Shown piece after piece: positions 34,701 to 47,399 of a stretch of 64,000 nt of DNA (position 1 is the stretch's first letter; each line of letters opens with the position of its first letter). Location of the stretch: the NCBI GenBank assembly GCA_013400975.1, contig WBMZ01003247.1, forward strand, positions 1 through 64,000, written 5' to 3'. Source of the stretch: Atrichornis clamosus. Its lineage: Eukaryota; Chordata; Aves; Passeriformes; Menuridae. A program made the position numbers and the translations under genes. Under the pieces are notes generated by a model. The model was given only the letters and a program-made list of their open reading frames with translations, was not told the DNA's origin and ran no database searches.

Positions 34701-36617
34701 TCAGATGGCACATCATTTAATTATTTAAGAATGGTATTCATTGTTATTACATGCATGAGCTTGCCTCTTAATGGTAAGTAATATTCAAACAGTATTAACT
34801 TGACTATATGATGGACAATAATTAATTCTATTGTCTCTATGAGTAACAGGACTTCACATCTCTATAAGGTTGAATCTACCTTCTGTTTGCTGATAAAGAT
34901 CTAATGTAATTCACATGAAGCAAAGGCCCACATTTTAATAATTAACACTATTCATTACCTTTAGAGAGGCTAAATATACAATAAAAACCCCCATTCCTGA
35001 ATGCCAGTGTTTAAAGGAGACAGTTGCTTGGAATATACAGCACCTCTTCCACATGTGTTTAACCCAGCCTGAAAGTGTCCCAGCAGCTGCCACACCATGA
35101 ACCATCCAACTCCCACCCCAGGGAACACAGGAGCCTACACCAGTGACCAAGGGCAAAACGTCAGTAAGGGTTCTGGGAGAAGACAGACAGGGAGGTCAGG
35201 TCTTTGTACATAACTGCTCCTGCAGCCCAGTCCCTCTCCCCCAAAATACAGCTTAGTTCCTATTCATGCCTTTGTTCTTCTCTGAAAGCTGCTTAATTGT
35301 CGAAAATAACTCCTATCAAAGCTATTCATTTGTCATTTGAAAGAATTCTAAAATATAAGACATGGCAGCAGCCAGCAGGGAAGCTGCAAGCCTTCGCTGC
35401 TGGAAATCCACCAACAGCTGTTGTGGGACAGCAGCTCCTTTTCTCCCTCTCTCACTAGAGGGGCTTGTCTCTGGAAACTCGCCTCAGCAGCACCAGCAGA
35501 AGAATCCTTCAGCTTCCAGTCTGCTGCCACCACAACAGGCACCAACAGCTGAGCTTCTGCAGATTCTACACCCTGCTACAAACACATCTGCTTCCCCAGC
35601 CATCCTGCTCCTACATGTGTTTTCATCTTCCCAACCTCCTTTCCTCTTCAGCCTTTTCTACCCAGACCCCTCTATCACCCACAAGTGAAAGCAGCAAACA
35701 AACAAAAAGCTATTCAGCACATCACCAGGCTGAAATGAACTCAACTGCTCTGCAAGAATGCTCCATAATTTTTTCCCAAACTCGTCCATAAAACACAGTC
35801 CTTACTGTAACTGGGAAGCAAGTACCATTTGCTGGTTGGTTCTTCAGCACATTAAACTGCCAGAACTGTGATGGAAGTAGTGTAACATCTGGGGCAGAAA
35901 ATCCACTAGTAAGTAATTCCTAGAGTAGGAATTTCAGATAGTTGGTGAGGACATAACATAGAAAACACTTTATTTATGATTTACAAAATCTGGTTTTCTT
36001 TCCAGGTAACATAAGATTGAAAAATAAAATCCTGTCATTTAAAGCCTACAAAAATCTAGAAGCTTAGATTATTTTCAAGCAAGCATTCTCCTTTATGGTA
36101 TATAATCACACGTGCTTTTACAGCCATTGAAAATAAAACATTCCTTCCGTGACTTGAAACTAGCTCTTTTTCGAGCATACAAGAGACACCATAAATTGGA
36201 TTAAAGCAAACCTACACAACCGTGGAACCCATATGTCAAACTTACAAAGTTTAAGAAAGTTAGTTCTCTGAGGACTAGAACACCAACACATTATAAAATT
36301 TTTCCGTGTGAACCATTTATATGAAAACAAACCGAACAACTTTAAAGCTGATATAAAAAGAAAAACATGGAATCAAGTTCATTTCTGGTGCTATTCCATT
36401 CACCTACACCATGGGTCAACTTGTCCCATGATCTGTAGAAATACTGTCACGATTCATCACAGTAAAAAAAACACCAAAAACTTATTTAATTGAAGAATCA
36501 AATGCACTAGATGAACTAGGAAACAATTGTGAAAAACATTTCAAAGTATAATTTCCACCAGCATTAAATAAATTCAATCTTCTTAAATGCATTTTGATTT
36601 CGTGTTCTCAGAGCAAA

Positions 36618-36623
36618 TTTATT
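36618..36623 (-). terminator. Candidate ATOH7 poly(A) signal
   Basis: TTTATT on the + strand reads AATAAA on the minus strand, 136 nt beyond the ATOH7 stop codon. It is the nearest canonical hexamer; further ones lie downstream (for example near 35970), so a longer UTR is possible. Confidence 0.4.
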
Positions 36624-36758
36624 TAGCCAAATTAGTATAAGATGCAAACAAGAATAAGCTATTATAACGCCAATATTACCTTAATCAAGCAGATTAACTC
36701 TTGCTAATTATTAAATTACACATCTGGCCTGCTGCACATTCTTAGTTCTCAACAAGTT

Positions 36759-37214
36759 CTAGTTAGCTATTTGGAAGTGTTCAGGGTGGTAGCTGAATAT
36801 CCGCTGTGCGTAGGGATCGCTGTCCGCTGCCATTTTTTGTCCCGTGCAGTGGTGGTAGCTCTCGGGATGGAAGTGCTCACAGTGCAGGCTAATCCACTCT
36901 CTTTCAGTACTGTACCTTTCTGCTTCAGCAAGTATTCTGGTGAGAGCCATGATGTAACTCAGAGCCATCTGAAGGGTCTCGTACTTGGACAGCTTCTTAT
37001 CTTGACCCCACTGCGGAACCACCTTTCTCAAGCGATCGAAGGCTGTGTTCAGCCCCTGCATCCGTCGTCTCTCCCGGGCATTGGCAGCCAGCCTTCTCTT
37101 TGCAGCGTTCTCCATCCTTTCTGAACTGCACTTCACAACACAGCCTGCTCCACTTCTGCACTGCATGTCTGATTCCACACCTGACTCCAAGTGACTGGAT
37201 TTACAGGTTTTCAT
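36759..37214 (-). CDS. ATOH7: Atonal bHLH transcription factor 7 (Ath5), single exon, complete
   Basis: ATOH7 is a nuclear proneural bHLH activator that dimerises with E-proteins, binds E-boxes and is needed for retinal ganglion cell fate. The 151-residue product starts [12 protein letters not shown]. The bHLH lies at about 39-96: basic region [13 protein letters not shown] (39-51), helix 1 [15 protein letters not shown], loop PQWGQDKK, helix 2 [15 protein letters not shown]. The C-terminal tail ends HPEHFQIAN, like vertebrate orthologues. The start is the ATG at 37214 with A at -3 and A at +4. The frame stays open upstream to 37259, but only a TTG is there, so no longer ATG-initiated form exists in this frame. 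Intronless, as in other vertebrates. It lies tail to tail with MYPN and in the same orientation as PBLD. Confidence 0.98.
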   Translation of the reverse strand: MKTCKSSHLESGVESDMQCRSGAGCVVKCSSERMENAAKRRLAANARERRRMQGLNTAFDRLRKVVPQWGQDKKLSKYETLQMALSYIMALTRILAEAERYSTEREWISLHCEHFHPESYHHCTGQKMAADSDPYAQRIFSYHPEHFQIAN

Positions 37215-37737
37215 ACTTGATGCAGCTTCAGTTTCACACACACAGAGATTACTTTGCAAAAATTAGGTATCTAAAAGTGGTAAGGAAAGCACTCATGTGA
37301 ACAGCCTGCGTACCTCTTGAATCTGTTTCCCGAGATCAGTAACGGAGTATTTTTCTTAGCTTCTAAAAAAATAAACAGAATAAAATAAAAGGTCTTCTGG
37401 TTCTTCCGGAAATGTCTGAAAATTGTTCCTTATTGGTTAAAGAAAGAATGAAGAATTTTTAATGTCTTACGCTTTCATTCTTTTAATTTCTTTAATCTCA
37501 AAGAAAGAGAAAACAATGAAATTTCCATTCTCAAAATGCATATTACTGAAGAAAATGGTCCATTTAATCCAACAAGAATCTTAATGGATTAAAGGCACAA
37601 CAATTCCAAATGGCTATTTCGAATGAGAAGTTCTGATTCAGTTCAGGAGAGTATGTTGAAACAGTGAACGGCTGCGATCGGAAGATGTAACTTCCTAACA
37701 GAGCTCTCTTTTTCCTTGGCTCCTGCCGGCCAGCAAT
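37215..37737 (-). other. Inferred ATOH7 5' leader with upstream ORFs
   Basis: If transcription starts about 28 nt past the TATA box, the leader is roughly 520 nt. It contains short ATG-initiated ORFs on the minus strand: 37563-37543 (6 codons plus stop), 37541-37467 (24 plus stop), 37528-37475 (17 plus stop) and 37296-37249 (15 plus stop). The last ends 34 nt before the ATOH7 ATG. None overlaps the main start. An internal start site or leader splicing would remove some of them. Confidence 0.45.
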
Positions 37738-37763
37738 GATTGTGTCGTACGGACAAGATGAGG

Positions 37764-37770
37764 CTTTATA
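37764..37770 (-). promoter_or_regulatory. ATOH7 TATA box
   Basis: CTTTATA on the + strand reads TATAAAG on the minus strand, about 550 bp upstream of the ATOH7 ATG and directly downstream of the twin E-boxes. This arrangement of tandem E-boxes followed by a TATAAAG box is the remembered layout of vertebrate Ath5 proximal promoters. Confidence 0.75.
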
Positions 37771-37788
37771 GAAACTGCAAAAGCTAAA

Positions 37789-37804
37789 CAGGTGGTAGCA
37801 GGTG
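37789..37804 (-). promoter_or_regulatory. Twin CACCTG E-boxes of the ATOH7 promoter
   Basis: CAGGTG at 37789-37794 and again at 37799-37804 on the + strand read as two CACCTG sites on the minus strand, 10 bp apart centre to centre. This is one helical turn, about 20-30 bp upstream of the TATA box. E-boxes here are reported to carry autoregulation by Ath5 and control by other proneural bHLH factors. A GC-box-like GGGCGGGCGG overlaps at 37804-37813. Confidence 0.8.
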
Positions 37805-40800
37805 GGCGGGCGGCTCTCTGCTTCCATCCCAGCACCTTCCCACCCTGGGAACTACAGGGGGAAAAAAAAAAACAAAACAGTAAAATCCGAACATTACAGC
37901 CTTCATCTGTGAGAAGTCTTCCAAAGCCATTCTGTCCGGCCCTAACAACTTGCCATCTGGAGTAGTGTCTGGCTGGCCCCACAAGACTCTGGGCAGTTAA
38001 GCAAAAGACCCTTTCAATGGATAATCTGTTGCAACTCAGGGAAAAAAAAAAATCTCTGTGCATTGTAGTATTTGTACATTAAAACGTGAAAATTCTCGCT
38101 GAGGATAGAAGAAATAACAGGAGAAATAGCTTAACAATATATAGCCAGGAATACTACTGTTTTGCACATATGGTACCACAATAAGTAAACTCAAATTATT
38201 AGAAACCCTCCAACACTCACAGTTTTAATATTGTATAAAGTACACAACATTGCAATCATAGTATCTTGAGAAAAATGGGGATTATGTATTTGCCTGTCAG
38301 GAAAGTCAATGTTAAAATAATTTAAATTATTTAATGTTTAATATTTGAACAGTTAAAATGTAGCTATGGATTTATCTAACAATTGCAATAATATTTAGAT
38401 AGGTTGTGACAGTCATATACCAAAATATATAAGTATACAAATCATCTGAAAACTGCCCTTTTAATACATCATATTAAAGTACGTATGGGTATTTTATGTG
38501 AATTAAAAATGTCTTTTAAATAATATCTCTAAACAAGGATAAAAGAGGATGTGGAAAACAGAAATGTTCTTGCTGACAGTAATGATAGAGAAGCCACCAT
38601 ATAAGCACATCCATGCCCCATAATCAAAACATCTCTCTTTTACTGTACTTGTATTAATAAAACCATAGATACATAAACTTACAAGGAAATATCGTATGAT
38701 CATTTTATGACTTACACAAAAGGAAAAAAACCCCCTGCCACACGATTTATTATCTGTATTGATTTCAAACTTAATTAAATTGTTACCAGCATTCATAAAT
38801 TAGTAACTTTTTTCATTAGAGATTGAATACTGTATATTTATTCAGTACTATAGCTCAATTGTTTTCACCATGACTCCAAAACTTGGTGTAGTTGTAAACA
38901 GCTGATTAATCCCTAGCAAAAGCAATGACAATGAAATGAGGTTGAATAATCCAAAAACAATAGGATGCAATTGAACACTAATGGACTCCAGCACGACAGA
39001 TGTTGAACGTCGGCTGTTACGCCCAGTTGCTCTGCTCTTAATATTCTGCATCCTAATGATCATGAACAGAGATGATAGTTGGGGTAGGGAGTCTCCATTA
39101 TTCCATTATCAAAATGTATGCCACTTCTTCAATTTTTAAAGAAGTACAACTGCAATCACATTTCATTAAAAATGTTCAACTTTCCTATCTGTGTGCACTG
39201 ACCTATTCTCCCAAACATAAAGAACTACCACATGCTAAAACGCCACTTACTGACTGATAATTTCTGATTATCTGTGTGAGAACAGCTTTCTTCAAAAACC
39301 CACAGAAACATATGTCTTTCCCAAAAGGATCACCAATTAGAACTTGTGAGATGTATCTTTTTCTGAAGATGATCCATGGGAAGTACTGCGTGTGCAGCAG
39401 AAAAGAAAATCCACATCTGATCTTCATGCTATTGCTAGAGCATATTTTAGTGTTACTGCAGGCTTCTATGCCCACGTAAGTTTGTTAGTTAAACCCTTTG
39501 CCTCTTACAATGAATCTCAAATGATTTTTAATGTAAAAGAACACCACAGATTAAGGTGTTCTGTAATTTAATAAACATTGTGTGTTCTCATGAAATAGCT
39601 ATTACTCGATTCAGGTAATTAATCACTCTTCATCTTAAGAGTGCTGCTAACTCCATCCCAGAAATATGAAAAGCTCCCCTTTAAAACGTAATACTGTATT
39701 TTTTCACTTGTCAGCAGTTTTCTTTTTTAATATATTTTGCCAGTATGAATTATAATAAAGTCTTCAAATACATTGAAAATCACCATTCTTCAGAAACGTT
39801 GTATTTTACTTCACTAATGCACAGTAACATAGTACACGACAGTGCTGTTCATTTCCCTTCCTAATTGATTCACCAACATTATCATGCTTTGACTAAAATA
39901 CTGCTAAAATCTCAAGAGAGAAGCTGTGATTTATCTCTCCTACTGAACACACTGGAACTTTGGCTTAAATGATTTACTACCAAATCACAGGACAAGAGCC
40001 CAGATCTATTTAGACTAATAACAAACCACTAACAGAATTTTATAGCCCATAGGCAAAGCTAAAAAATACTCAGTGGCTGATCAAAATACCTGCTTTTCAT
40101 CATTTAAAATTTTGTAAAGTTTCTGTTTTATGAAAGACAAATACTAAAAGTAAGTATCAAGGTCTTATCCACATCAATTAATTTCATTCATTTGCACAGT
40201 CCCCTTGCATAGCCTTACGATAACGTTACCTGAAACTAAAAATAAACTTGCTTTATTGCTCAGTGAATAATAGAAAGGGTATTAGTTGAAATTCTCAAAG
40301 GTTTCCTTCACTTGGTTTGATTTCCTCTATATTTCAGTTTGTCTCAGTGCTTATCTAGTTTTATTGCTTCCTCCCTTTACTTTTAGCAATTTCTCAGAGA
40401 TACCAACATTGGAAATATTTTTTCAAATTATTGTCAAAACTTTTTAACATGTTTTTAAAAAGCTATTAATATATCCTGATGTGATATTCTGCTGTGGTGC
40501 TAAAATTTATCAAAATCCCAACTTATATTAGTTTCATGGGGTTTGTACATCAATAATTTCTCAAAAATGTCCCTTTTACTCTTTCTTTTTGTCATAAGGT
40601 AATCTCAAGCCAGAAAAACATTAGAATCACCAGAAAGAAGTTCTGTGTCTACTCAGTTGCTCAAATTTCAATCTTTGAATCTCTAACTATGCAGGTATAA
40701 ATTTAGTGCTACTCCATGATACTTGCAGCATTATTCTTGAGTCATATTTTAATTCCAAAACAGTATTGTTAATCAAAATAATATGTTTTCCTCAAGAGAG

Positions 40801-43800
40801 ACAGATAAGAATGCTATCGCAGTCATAAACCAGATTATTTTAGCATCTCCAAGTCACCTCTGACATTAGGAAAATAAAGGAGAATTTCAATCCACTTAAA
40901 AAATTAGCATGCTTCAGGATTTATGACTACATGCATAAATCCACCCAAAATTGTCTGCTAGGTATTCAAGTTAATAAATCAGATGCAATTATCACAGCAC
41001 CCACTAAGAGATGAACATCTTTCACCTGTACTACTATGGAAAACACAATCTCATTACTTCTATTGTGGATTGACTGGGGCCAAATACTAAATTTAAAATG
41101 AAAGCAATATTTCTGCTGAAAGTCTAATTTCTCCCTACTTCTCTACTTGTATTTAAAATAACATATACAAGCAATATATCAAAACAAGAATCTTACCTCT
41201 CCCTTCTAGCCAGAACTATTTCATCCCAGGTAGATCCTTTCCAAAAGCCTCACCAAGGCTCCTCACCACTGTAATTTACCCTGAGCAAAGCAGAAAGTCT
41301 GGCATGCTGTATGCTGCTTAATTAAGAGCAGGTGGGTAACTACCAAAATATGACCATCCTTAAGGACCCAATTTCTTGTAACATTTGACTCAGCTCACAA
41401 GACAGGCTAGAAATCCATGGTGTGCAGAATCATGTCTTTTCCTGCCTCAGTTATTTACATTGTTTTCCCTGTCACAGCTACAGAGCTATCCGAAAACACA
41501 ACAATTCACAAGAGAATGTTGTATCCTGAACTGAAGGGACACTTAGACAGTAACTAATACTGCAAGTTGAATAACAATCTACAGCTGCAAGAGGAGTTTG
41601 CAGTCATTTCACCTGGGGCTTCCCACCCTCTCATTGGACACCCTTTCCTATAGAGTGCTTAGAGCATTTCCCTTCCCTCTTCAGTCTCTCTGGGGTGAGC
41701 TCTTCTTTTAGTAGCTCAGGTAAATCTCCCATCTACGCTTTAGGCTCTATGTGCCATACTACCCTCCAGTTACCACTTCTCAATTACCTATTCTCCATAC
41801 CAGTCATCCCCTTCTGTTCCACATTATATTTCTCAAGTAGCTTTCCCTCAGGTGAGGCTCAAAAAGCAGAACTTTCCCCAGTGATCTTGCACAGAACACC
41901 CTTACGACAGTGTTTGAAAGCATGTTTTTGCAACAGGACTTTGGAAAACTCCTAAAAAACCAAAAAGGACAAAGGATTCCTTTTATCATGGTACTAGAGA
42001 AGTATGTTTTGAACTTTCAACTATTCCTCACCCACATTATATATTGAATATGATTACATTATGTACCTCTGTATACACACGCACACATATACACAAGCCA
42101 GCTCTTGAAAGAAGTTTCCACTTAGAATTATATTGCAACCCACTGCACCAATAAAGCAGCAAAAAAAGGTCTGACACATTACAAACCTAGTGAAGTTTCT
42201 GAGTATTTGGCATCATATATGTTCTCGCGTGCTTAAAAATACAGTTATCTATCAAGGCCAACTCCACCTGCCCATGTTCAGCAATTTGCAAAGGCTGTCC
42301 TGATGTTTTTCACAAAGGGACCTACAGACAGCACACAGCAGGGCACACGCAGTGACCTGGCACAATGTCCACCCATCACTGCTCCACCACAATTGTCCAA
42401 GGAAACTTGGCTGCTGGACCACTACAGCTGTGTGAGGTTTGCTCCACAGCTGAACTAACTAGTCAGTTACTGACTCTGTTCACCTTCCAGACATGAATTA
42501 ACTTGATCAGCACTATCTTCAGTAGCACTGGGCAACACAAATTCAAAAAAATTGGAAGTATTTGTTAAGCATTACACAGGCATTCGGACACAGGCAAGAG
42601 CAGAATTAATCTATTTAAGATGTAATTCAGTTCCTTTAACCACCTCTTATTTTCCTATATATCCAATTTCAATGAGACAAGAGTCATCCAAAAAAGACCT
42701 TCCATTGATACATAGCTTGAGACTTATTAATAGCTCTATGCATGCTGTGCACCAAGACACAGATGAGGGAAGGAATCTAGTTTACCCTCCTGAATTCAGA
42801 CAGGAATTACTGCTTTTATGATCTCCAACGTATGTTTTCCTAACCTGTTCTATAAAACCTCTAACAGGGTAACTAGCAGCACAAGTGATAAATTATTATC
42901 TTTTAATCTATCAGGTTCCTCAGGATTAGAAAAATTAAGTGGGTGGTTGGGACATATTTCATCAGCCAATTCGAGCATATTTCCTCACAGTACAAAAAAG
43001 TATAAACTCAAGACTCTTGGGTTCAGCTCCAGATTCTGGGGAGAGCAGCACTCCAGAGGTTATTTATCTTTTGGTCCTGACTTCCCTCTCTTGTGGCCCC
43101 TACCCTTTCCCTAACTTATTCATCATCCTGCCCATTCCTCACACGTGTGCGCCACAGTCACCTCTGTAAAATACAAGGGCATTTTGAGGTCACAGGGAGG
43201 TGAACTCCCATGCTTCACCCTCTGTGCCCACTGCCCTTCAAATACAAGGGGTTGGTCCCTTTAACCTCAAACCCGAGATGATTGTTCCAAATGGATTCTG
43301 CAGAGATGGCAACAGCCAAAGCCCAACAGTTTATGAACCAGAATATGTGAACTAGGATGCATGCACTTCTTTTGAACAGTTTATAAATGTAAATAAATTT
43401 AATGAGATACTTGACAAAGAAGCAACACCAGTGCTACACATGAAACAAACCCAAAAATCCTAAGCTTGCTGCAAACAATGAATTAACTAAAACCTCTTAA
43501 TAGAAAATCAGGTCAGTGTTCTTCCTTAATCAACTGAAACGGTAAGATAATCTCAAGCAAAGGGTGTGATTTGTTACACTTTACCTGCTGAAAGGTCAGC
43601 CTTTTGCTGGATCAGGTGGTATTCTGGTTTTCCTGTCCCTAGGAGTTGTTCCTCCCAAACACCAGCAAGGGAGGCAATACCACAGTCACAGGGTGAGGCA
43701 GTTACCCACACTAACTTTGTGAAAAAACATTCTCTCTTACATGGTAGTAAGTAACTCTTAAATTACGTACTTGCTATGACATCTAAAGCACAAGAAACAC

Positions 43801-45174
43801 ATTCACATTATTGCACTCGCTGTTACAACCCCCTCATAGTAGTTGCTCTACATTGAAAAATAATACCAAGACCATTCACAAGCTAGCCTTTAAACTTTTT
43901 TTTTTCTTTGGAATTCAGAACAAAGCCTACAAAAATTACTAAAAATAGAAACTGAACTGGTAACTATGCTGAGAAACACTAAGGAAATTCATCATGGAAC
44001 AAATTACTTCCCTAAAAGGCTGTCCCCAGCCAGCTGTTGAAGATCATCAAACATCAATGTGTGAAAACACAACCTCTTTTTATTTTCTGATAAACTTTTT
44101 CTCTTAGTATCTGGGGATTGTCTTCCTGATACACAGAACTAAGTCTGTTCATACAGTATATACAGACTCTTAGTATTGGCAATGAACTGATTTTACCCTA
44201 ACCTAGGGAAGAGACAGCTGTTACAGGAGTGGAGCTTTTTGTTTACTCTTGAGGGGGCAAAGAGGCGTAGAGAAAGGGAGATATAAAAGGTATGTCATGG
44301 TATCAAAGGAAAGGAGTGTAAGAATGTGCTTCCACTGTTTCCCAGATACGTCATAAGAAATAATCTTATTTACTATCAAGCAAACAAAAAAAGCCTTGCA
44401 CGTGCAGATTTTGGTCTAACAAGTAGCTTGGTGTACTTCAAAAGTAGAAAAAAAAAATTGCAGCATGTTACCTATTACATTAAAACTTTTCTGCATAGTT
44501 TTTAACTGTGAAAAAAATGCACTCCCTGAGTAAAAGCACCATCTCTCCCCAGACACAAACAGCTAGTCCATCTCACTGCTAGTGAGGTTTATTCCTCATA
44601 TGGCAACCGTCCATGGGACAGGACCAGTAACAGCCTCTCTGAACATTCAGCTTTCTATTCCTTCCACCAAGAACATTGACTTTCTCCATTCTTTCCTACA
44701 GTGAAAAGTCACTGTCTGTAGTCTATTCTCTATCAAGAGGCATAAAGACCCTCAGATTGAAGCTGACATCTTACCTGCACCTGTAGCCACAGAAAACCAA
44801 GGATACATAAAAATGAGTGCTGCATCCACTTATGGGATGCTATGGCTTGTGTAAAGTTTCCATACCAAAAGGACTTTGCAACCTGTAACCTCCTTCACTC
44901 AAAGTACAGAAATAATTAATGTGCAGGAAGATACAAGGTCGTTTAAGGATGGAAATTAGTGTTGAGATTGTTGAAAATAGAAATACTTCTTATCAAGTAG
45001 ACAAAACCCAAAAGCCATAGAGGTTGGTCCTCATTTTGAAAAGCAGAAATGTACACAAGAAAGAAGCTCTCTGTGGGATAAAACATAGTGCCATGAGCCT
45101 CTAAAGACTGAGTATATTTAATATTCAGCCCTAAGTATTCTCATTGAATTGAATGGCAGTCTGCTTACAATAGA

Positions 45175-45214
45175 ATTTCAGAGTAAAGAGCACCTAGCAT
45201 TTCAGAGTAAAGAG
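45175..45214. repeat. Spaced direct repeat, 16 bp
   Basis: ATTTCAGAGTAAAGAG occurs at 45175-45190 and again at 45199-45214, a 24-bp-period duplication. Probably a local slippage duplication. Confidence 0.8.
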
Positions 45215-45899
45215 AAAAAGCAATGAAAGGCAATGGGGAAAAAACAAGGGCCACAGCATCAGATGGAAGCAGAGATACAGGCAGGAACAGAAAGTGCAAA
45301 TAAACAAGGGAAGGTTTCAAGTGGACTGAGCTACAACAGTTCACAGCGACTGGAACACACCGTCCATAAGATTAGGAACTGTCTTTTGTTTTATTTCTTC
45401 TCAAGACCTCTGACTCATTGTTGCAACATGAAAAAGCAAATGAATTTCACTTTGAAAATTAATTACAGTTATACAGCTGGTTCCTAACCAATTAGGAAGA
45501 AGATTCTCAAAACTCCTCATCCCCCAAAAACACAATAAATGCTACAGTTAATGTTGCTTTCCCCAAACAAAACTGTGTATAGATTGTGCCACAGTTTATT
45601 GACTGAAACAAAAATACATGAAGCAACAGTGGAGAGAATGATGCTAAAGGACGTTGTAAGCTTTTTAAAAAATAATTTTTCATTTCAGGAGGAGTTATTT
45701 TCTTGTGTAAACAGGCATAAAATTACTACCCAGTGCCCTGCTTCTCATTGATTTCCACTTGGCACAGTTTGCCAGATGCTGTTTGGTCTAAGTGTTGCCT
45801 TGACCTCCACTGGTGACGCTGGCCCCTTTTTGCTTTGTGCTGCAGTATTTTCCCAGCAGGGAGGTCCCACCCCTCTAATAGTTCAGTTGCAACTTTTGC

Positions 45900-46200
45900 T
45901 AAAGGCTTAGAGGTTACGCATATGTTGTAGTGGAGGGGCCAGCCTGGCTGGAATTAACTCAGGAGTGGCGTCCAGCTTTGTGGCTGGAGCTGGCCCAGAG
46001 GAGATTATAAATGCCCCAAAACTAATTAAATATTTTGTCTCCTGCTGGTAAACAAAAGCGAATGACGGCAAAAACACGAAATGCCTGATTTAACCAGGAT
46101 CTGTAAGTAGCTTGACAACAGCAATCCTGAAGTCAGTGATGCATGATTTAAAAGCCCCTAATGGGTCAAAGCTGTTACACAAATGAGACTTTTGTCGATT
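45900..46200. promoter_or_regulatory. Candidate conserved enhancer, about 8 kb upstream of ATOH7
   Basis: This block differs in texture from its AT-rich surroundings and has closely packed transcription-factor-like words. These are E-box CATATG (45919-45924), AGATTATAAATG (from 46003), homeodomain TAATTAAA (46023-46030), SOX-like AACAAAAG (46051-46058), and TCF-like TCAAAG (near 46166). Conservation is inferred from composition and was not measured. Confidence 0.35.
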
Positions 46201-46555
46201 ATCCTTCACTTTATATATTTGCAAAACTGTTACATAAATGTACTTCCTATCAGTTTTCAGAGCATTTCACAACAGCATTTCTGGAGTAAGAGCCATGCAG
46301 TCCAGATATGTATTTGGAAGCATGCTTACCTTTCACTTTTGCACTGAAGAAATACAGAATGTAAATATAACCACCAAGGAAATAGGTACAAATAAGAAGT
46401 GACAGCATTTTCAGTAGCATTTTCAAGGATCTGAATTGTCAAGTGTTGCTTCATAAAAATGAGATAGAAGAATTCTCTCATTTAATAACATATCTAGTAA
46501 AATTTTTTAAACACTGTCAGCTAAGTGTCTTTTTCTAGCCACTTCTATTTAAATA

Positions 46556-46645
46556 AGTATATATAGAATACATATAGATATATATAATCAGTTAAATTAT
46601 TTAAATGCAGAATAATAGATTAGTCAGATAAATTATTTAAATAAT
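46556..46645. repeat. AT-rich tract with internal direct repeat
   Basis: A (TA)-rich stretch followed by two copies of AAATTATTTAAAT (about 46594-46606 and 46630-46642). Simple low-complexity DNA next to the candidate enhancer. Confidence 0.6.
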
Positions 46646-47399
46646 GGATCAAATGCTTTTGCTATATATAATTCAGATGTAATGTATTCAGTTGCGTAAA
46701 TTAAAAATCCACTCTCATGGCATTTTAAATATTGTATGTCCATAAGGGCATACTATATTTTAAAATACACTACTGCAGACTCAATTTCTTTTCTTTTAGA
46801 AATGTGTAATAGTTGTCATGTAAATATTCCATGAAAATGTTTTACAAGGCTAAGTGAAGAAATGTCTTACAAAAATCCCATTATGAAAGAAAATGAGAAT
46901 TCTAATTTGATGTTCTGCATACTGATTTCCCATATATGCTTAACTTCACGTGTTTATGTAATCCTACTGCAGCTAATGGGACTAATCCAGTATCCAAAAG
47001 CAAAAAGAGCTGGAAGGTTTGGTTGTCCAGGACCTCAGTGCATAATACTGTGAACTAGAAAGTGACTTGTTAAAGAAAGCAGAGCATTCACCTCTTCTGA
47101 GAGGGCACGAGTTCAATCTTTATATTTTCCATAAGCCCATTTTTTAATTGCTTTTTTAAAAAACCTTTACAGTAAGGGTATCTGTATTTGCTGAAACTTG
47201 AAACTTACTGAAAAATGGCAAGGATCAAATATATGGGTAAAAGAAAAGCAAACCTTAAACCCAGTTGATAGATACATATATATAAATATAAAATATTCAA
47301 AATATATGTAGAGATATCACTTTCATTTTATAGTACTTTACCATTAGATTTTTACTTTATCATTGAACCATTATGTAAATTAAGTAATCCCGACTCAGT

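Larger units (their letters stand above)
26971..36617. other. Intergenic region between convergent MYPN and ATOH7
   Basis: About 9.6 kb with no gene I can support. It is mostly unique AT-rich sequence with a (TG)n tract, a 28-bp palindrome at 28731-28758 and an octamer ATTTGCAT at 34601-34608. A GC-richer Ser/Pro-coding-like patch at 35362-35690 has overlapping open frames but no recognisable protein. A distal MYPN 3' UTR could occupy the left end. Confidence 0.6.

Noticed and set aside
35362..35791. Two overlapping 108-codon open frames in the MYPN-ATOH7 gap
   Set aside because: Ser/Pro/Leu low complexity, open in two frames at once, with no splice context or recognisable domain; best explained by local base composition.
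37215..37259. N-terminal extension of ATOH7 by 15 codons
   Set aside because: The upstream codon is TTG, not ATG, and the ATG at 37214 gives the expected MKTCK/MKSCK-type start of orthologues.
37564..38063. Minus-strand open frames of 87 and 122 codons over the ATOH7 promoter
   Set aside because: They run across the TATA box and E-boxes and have no recognisable protein; they are chance frames in GC-richer DNA.
42990..43190. Possible second MIR-like element (GGGTTCAGCTCC ... CTCTGTAAAATAC)
   Set aside because: Only two short words match and the spacing is uncertain; not strong enough to list as a mobile element.
47080..47125. tRNA-like B-box (GAGTTCAATC) after an AGCATTCACC stretch
   Set aside because: No cloverleaf can be drawn and no A box is clear; could be a SINE scrap or chance.
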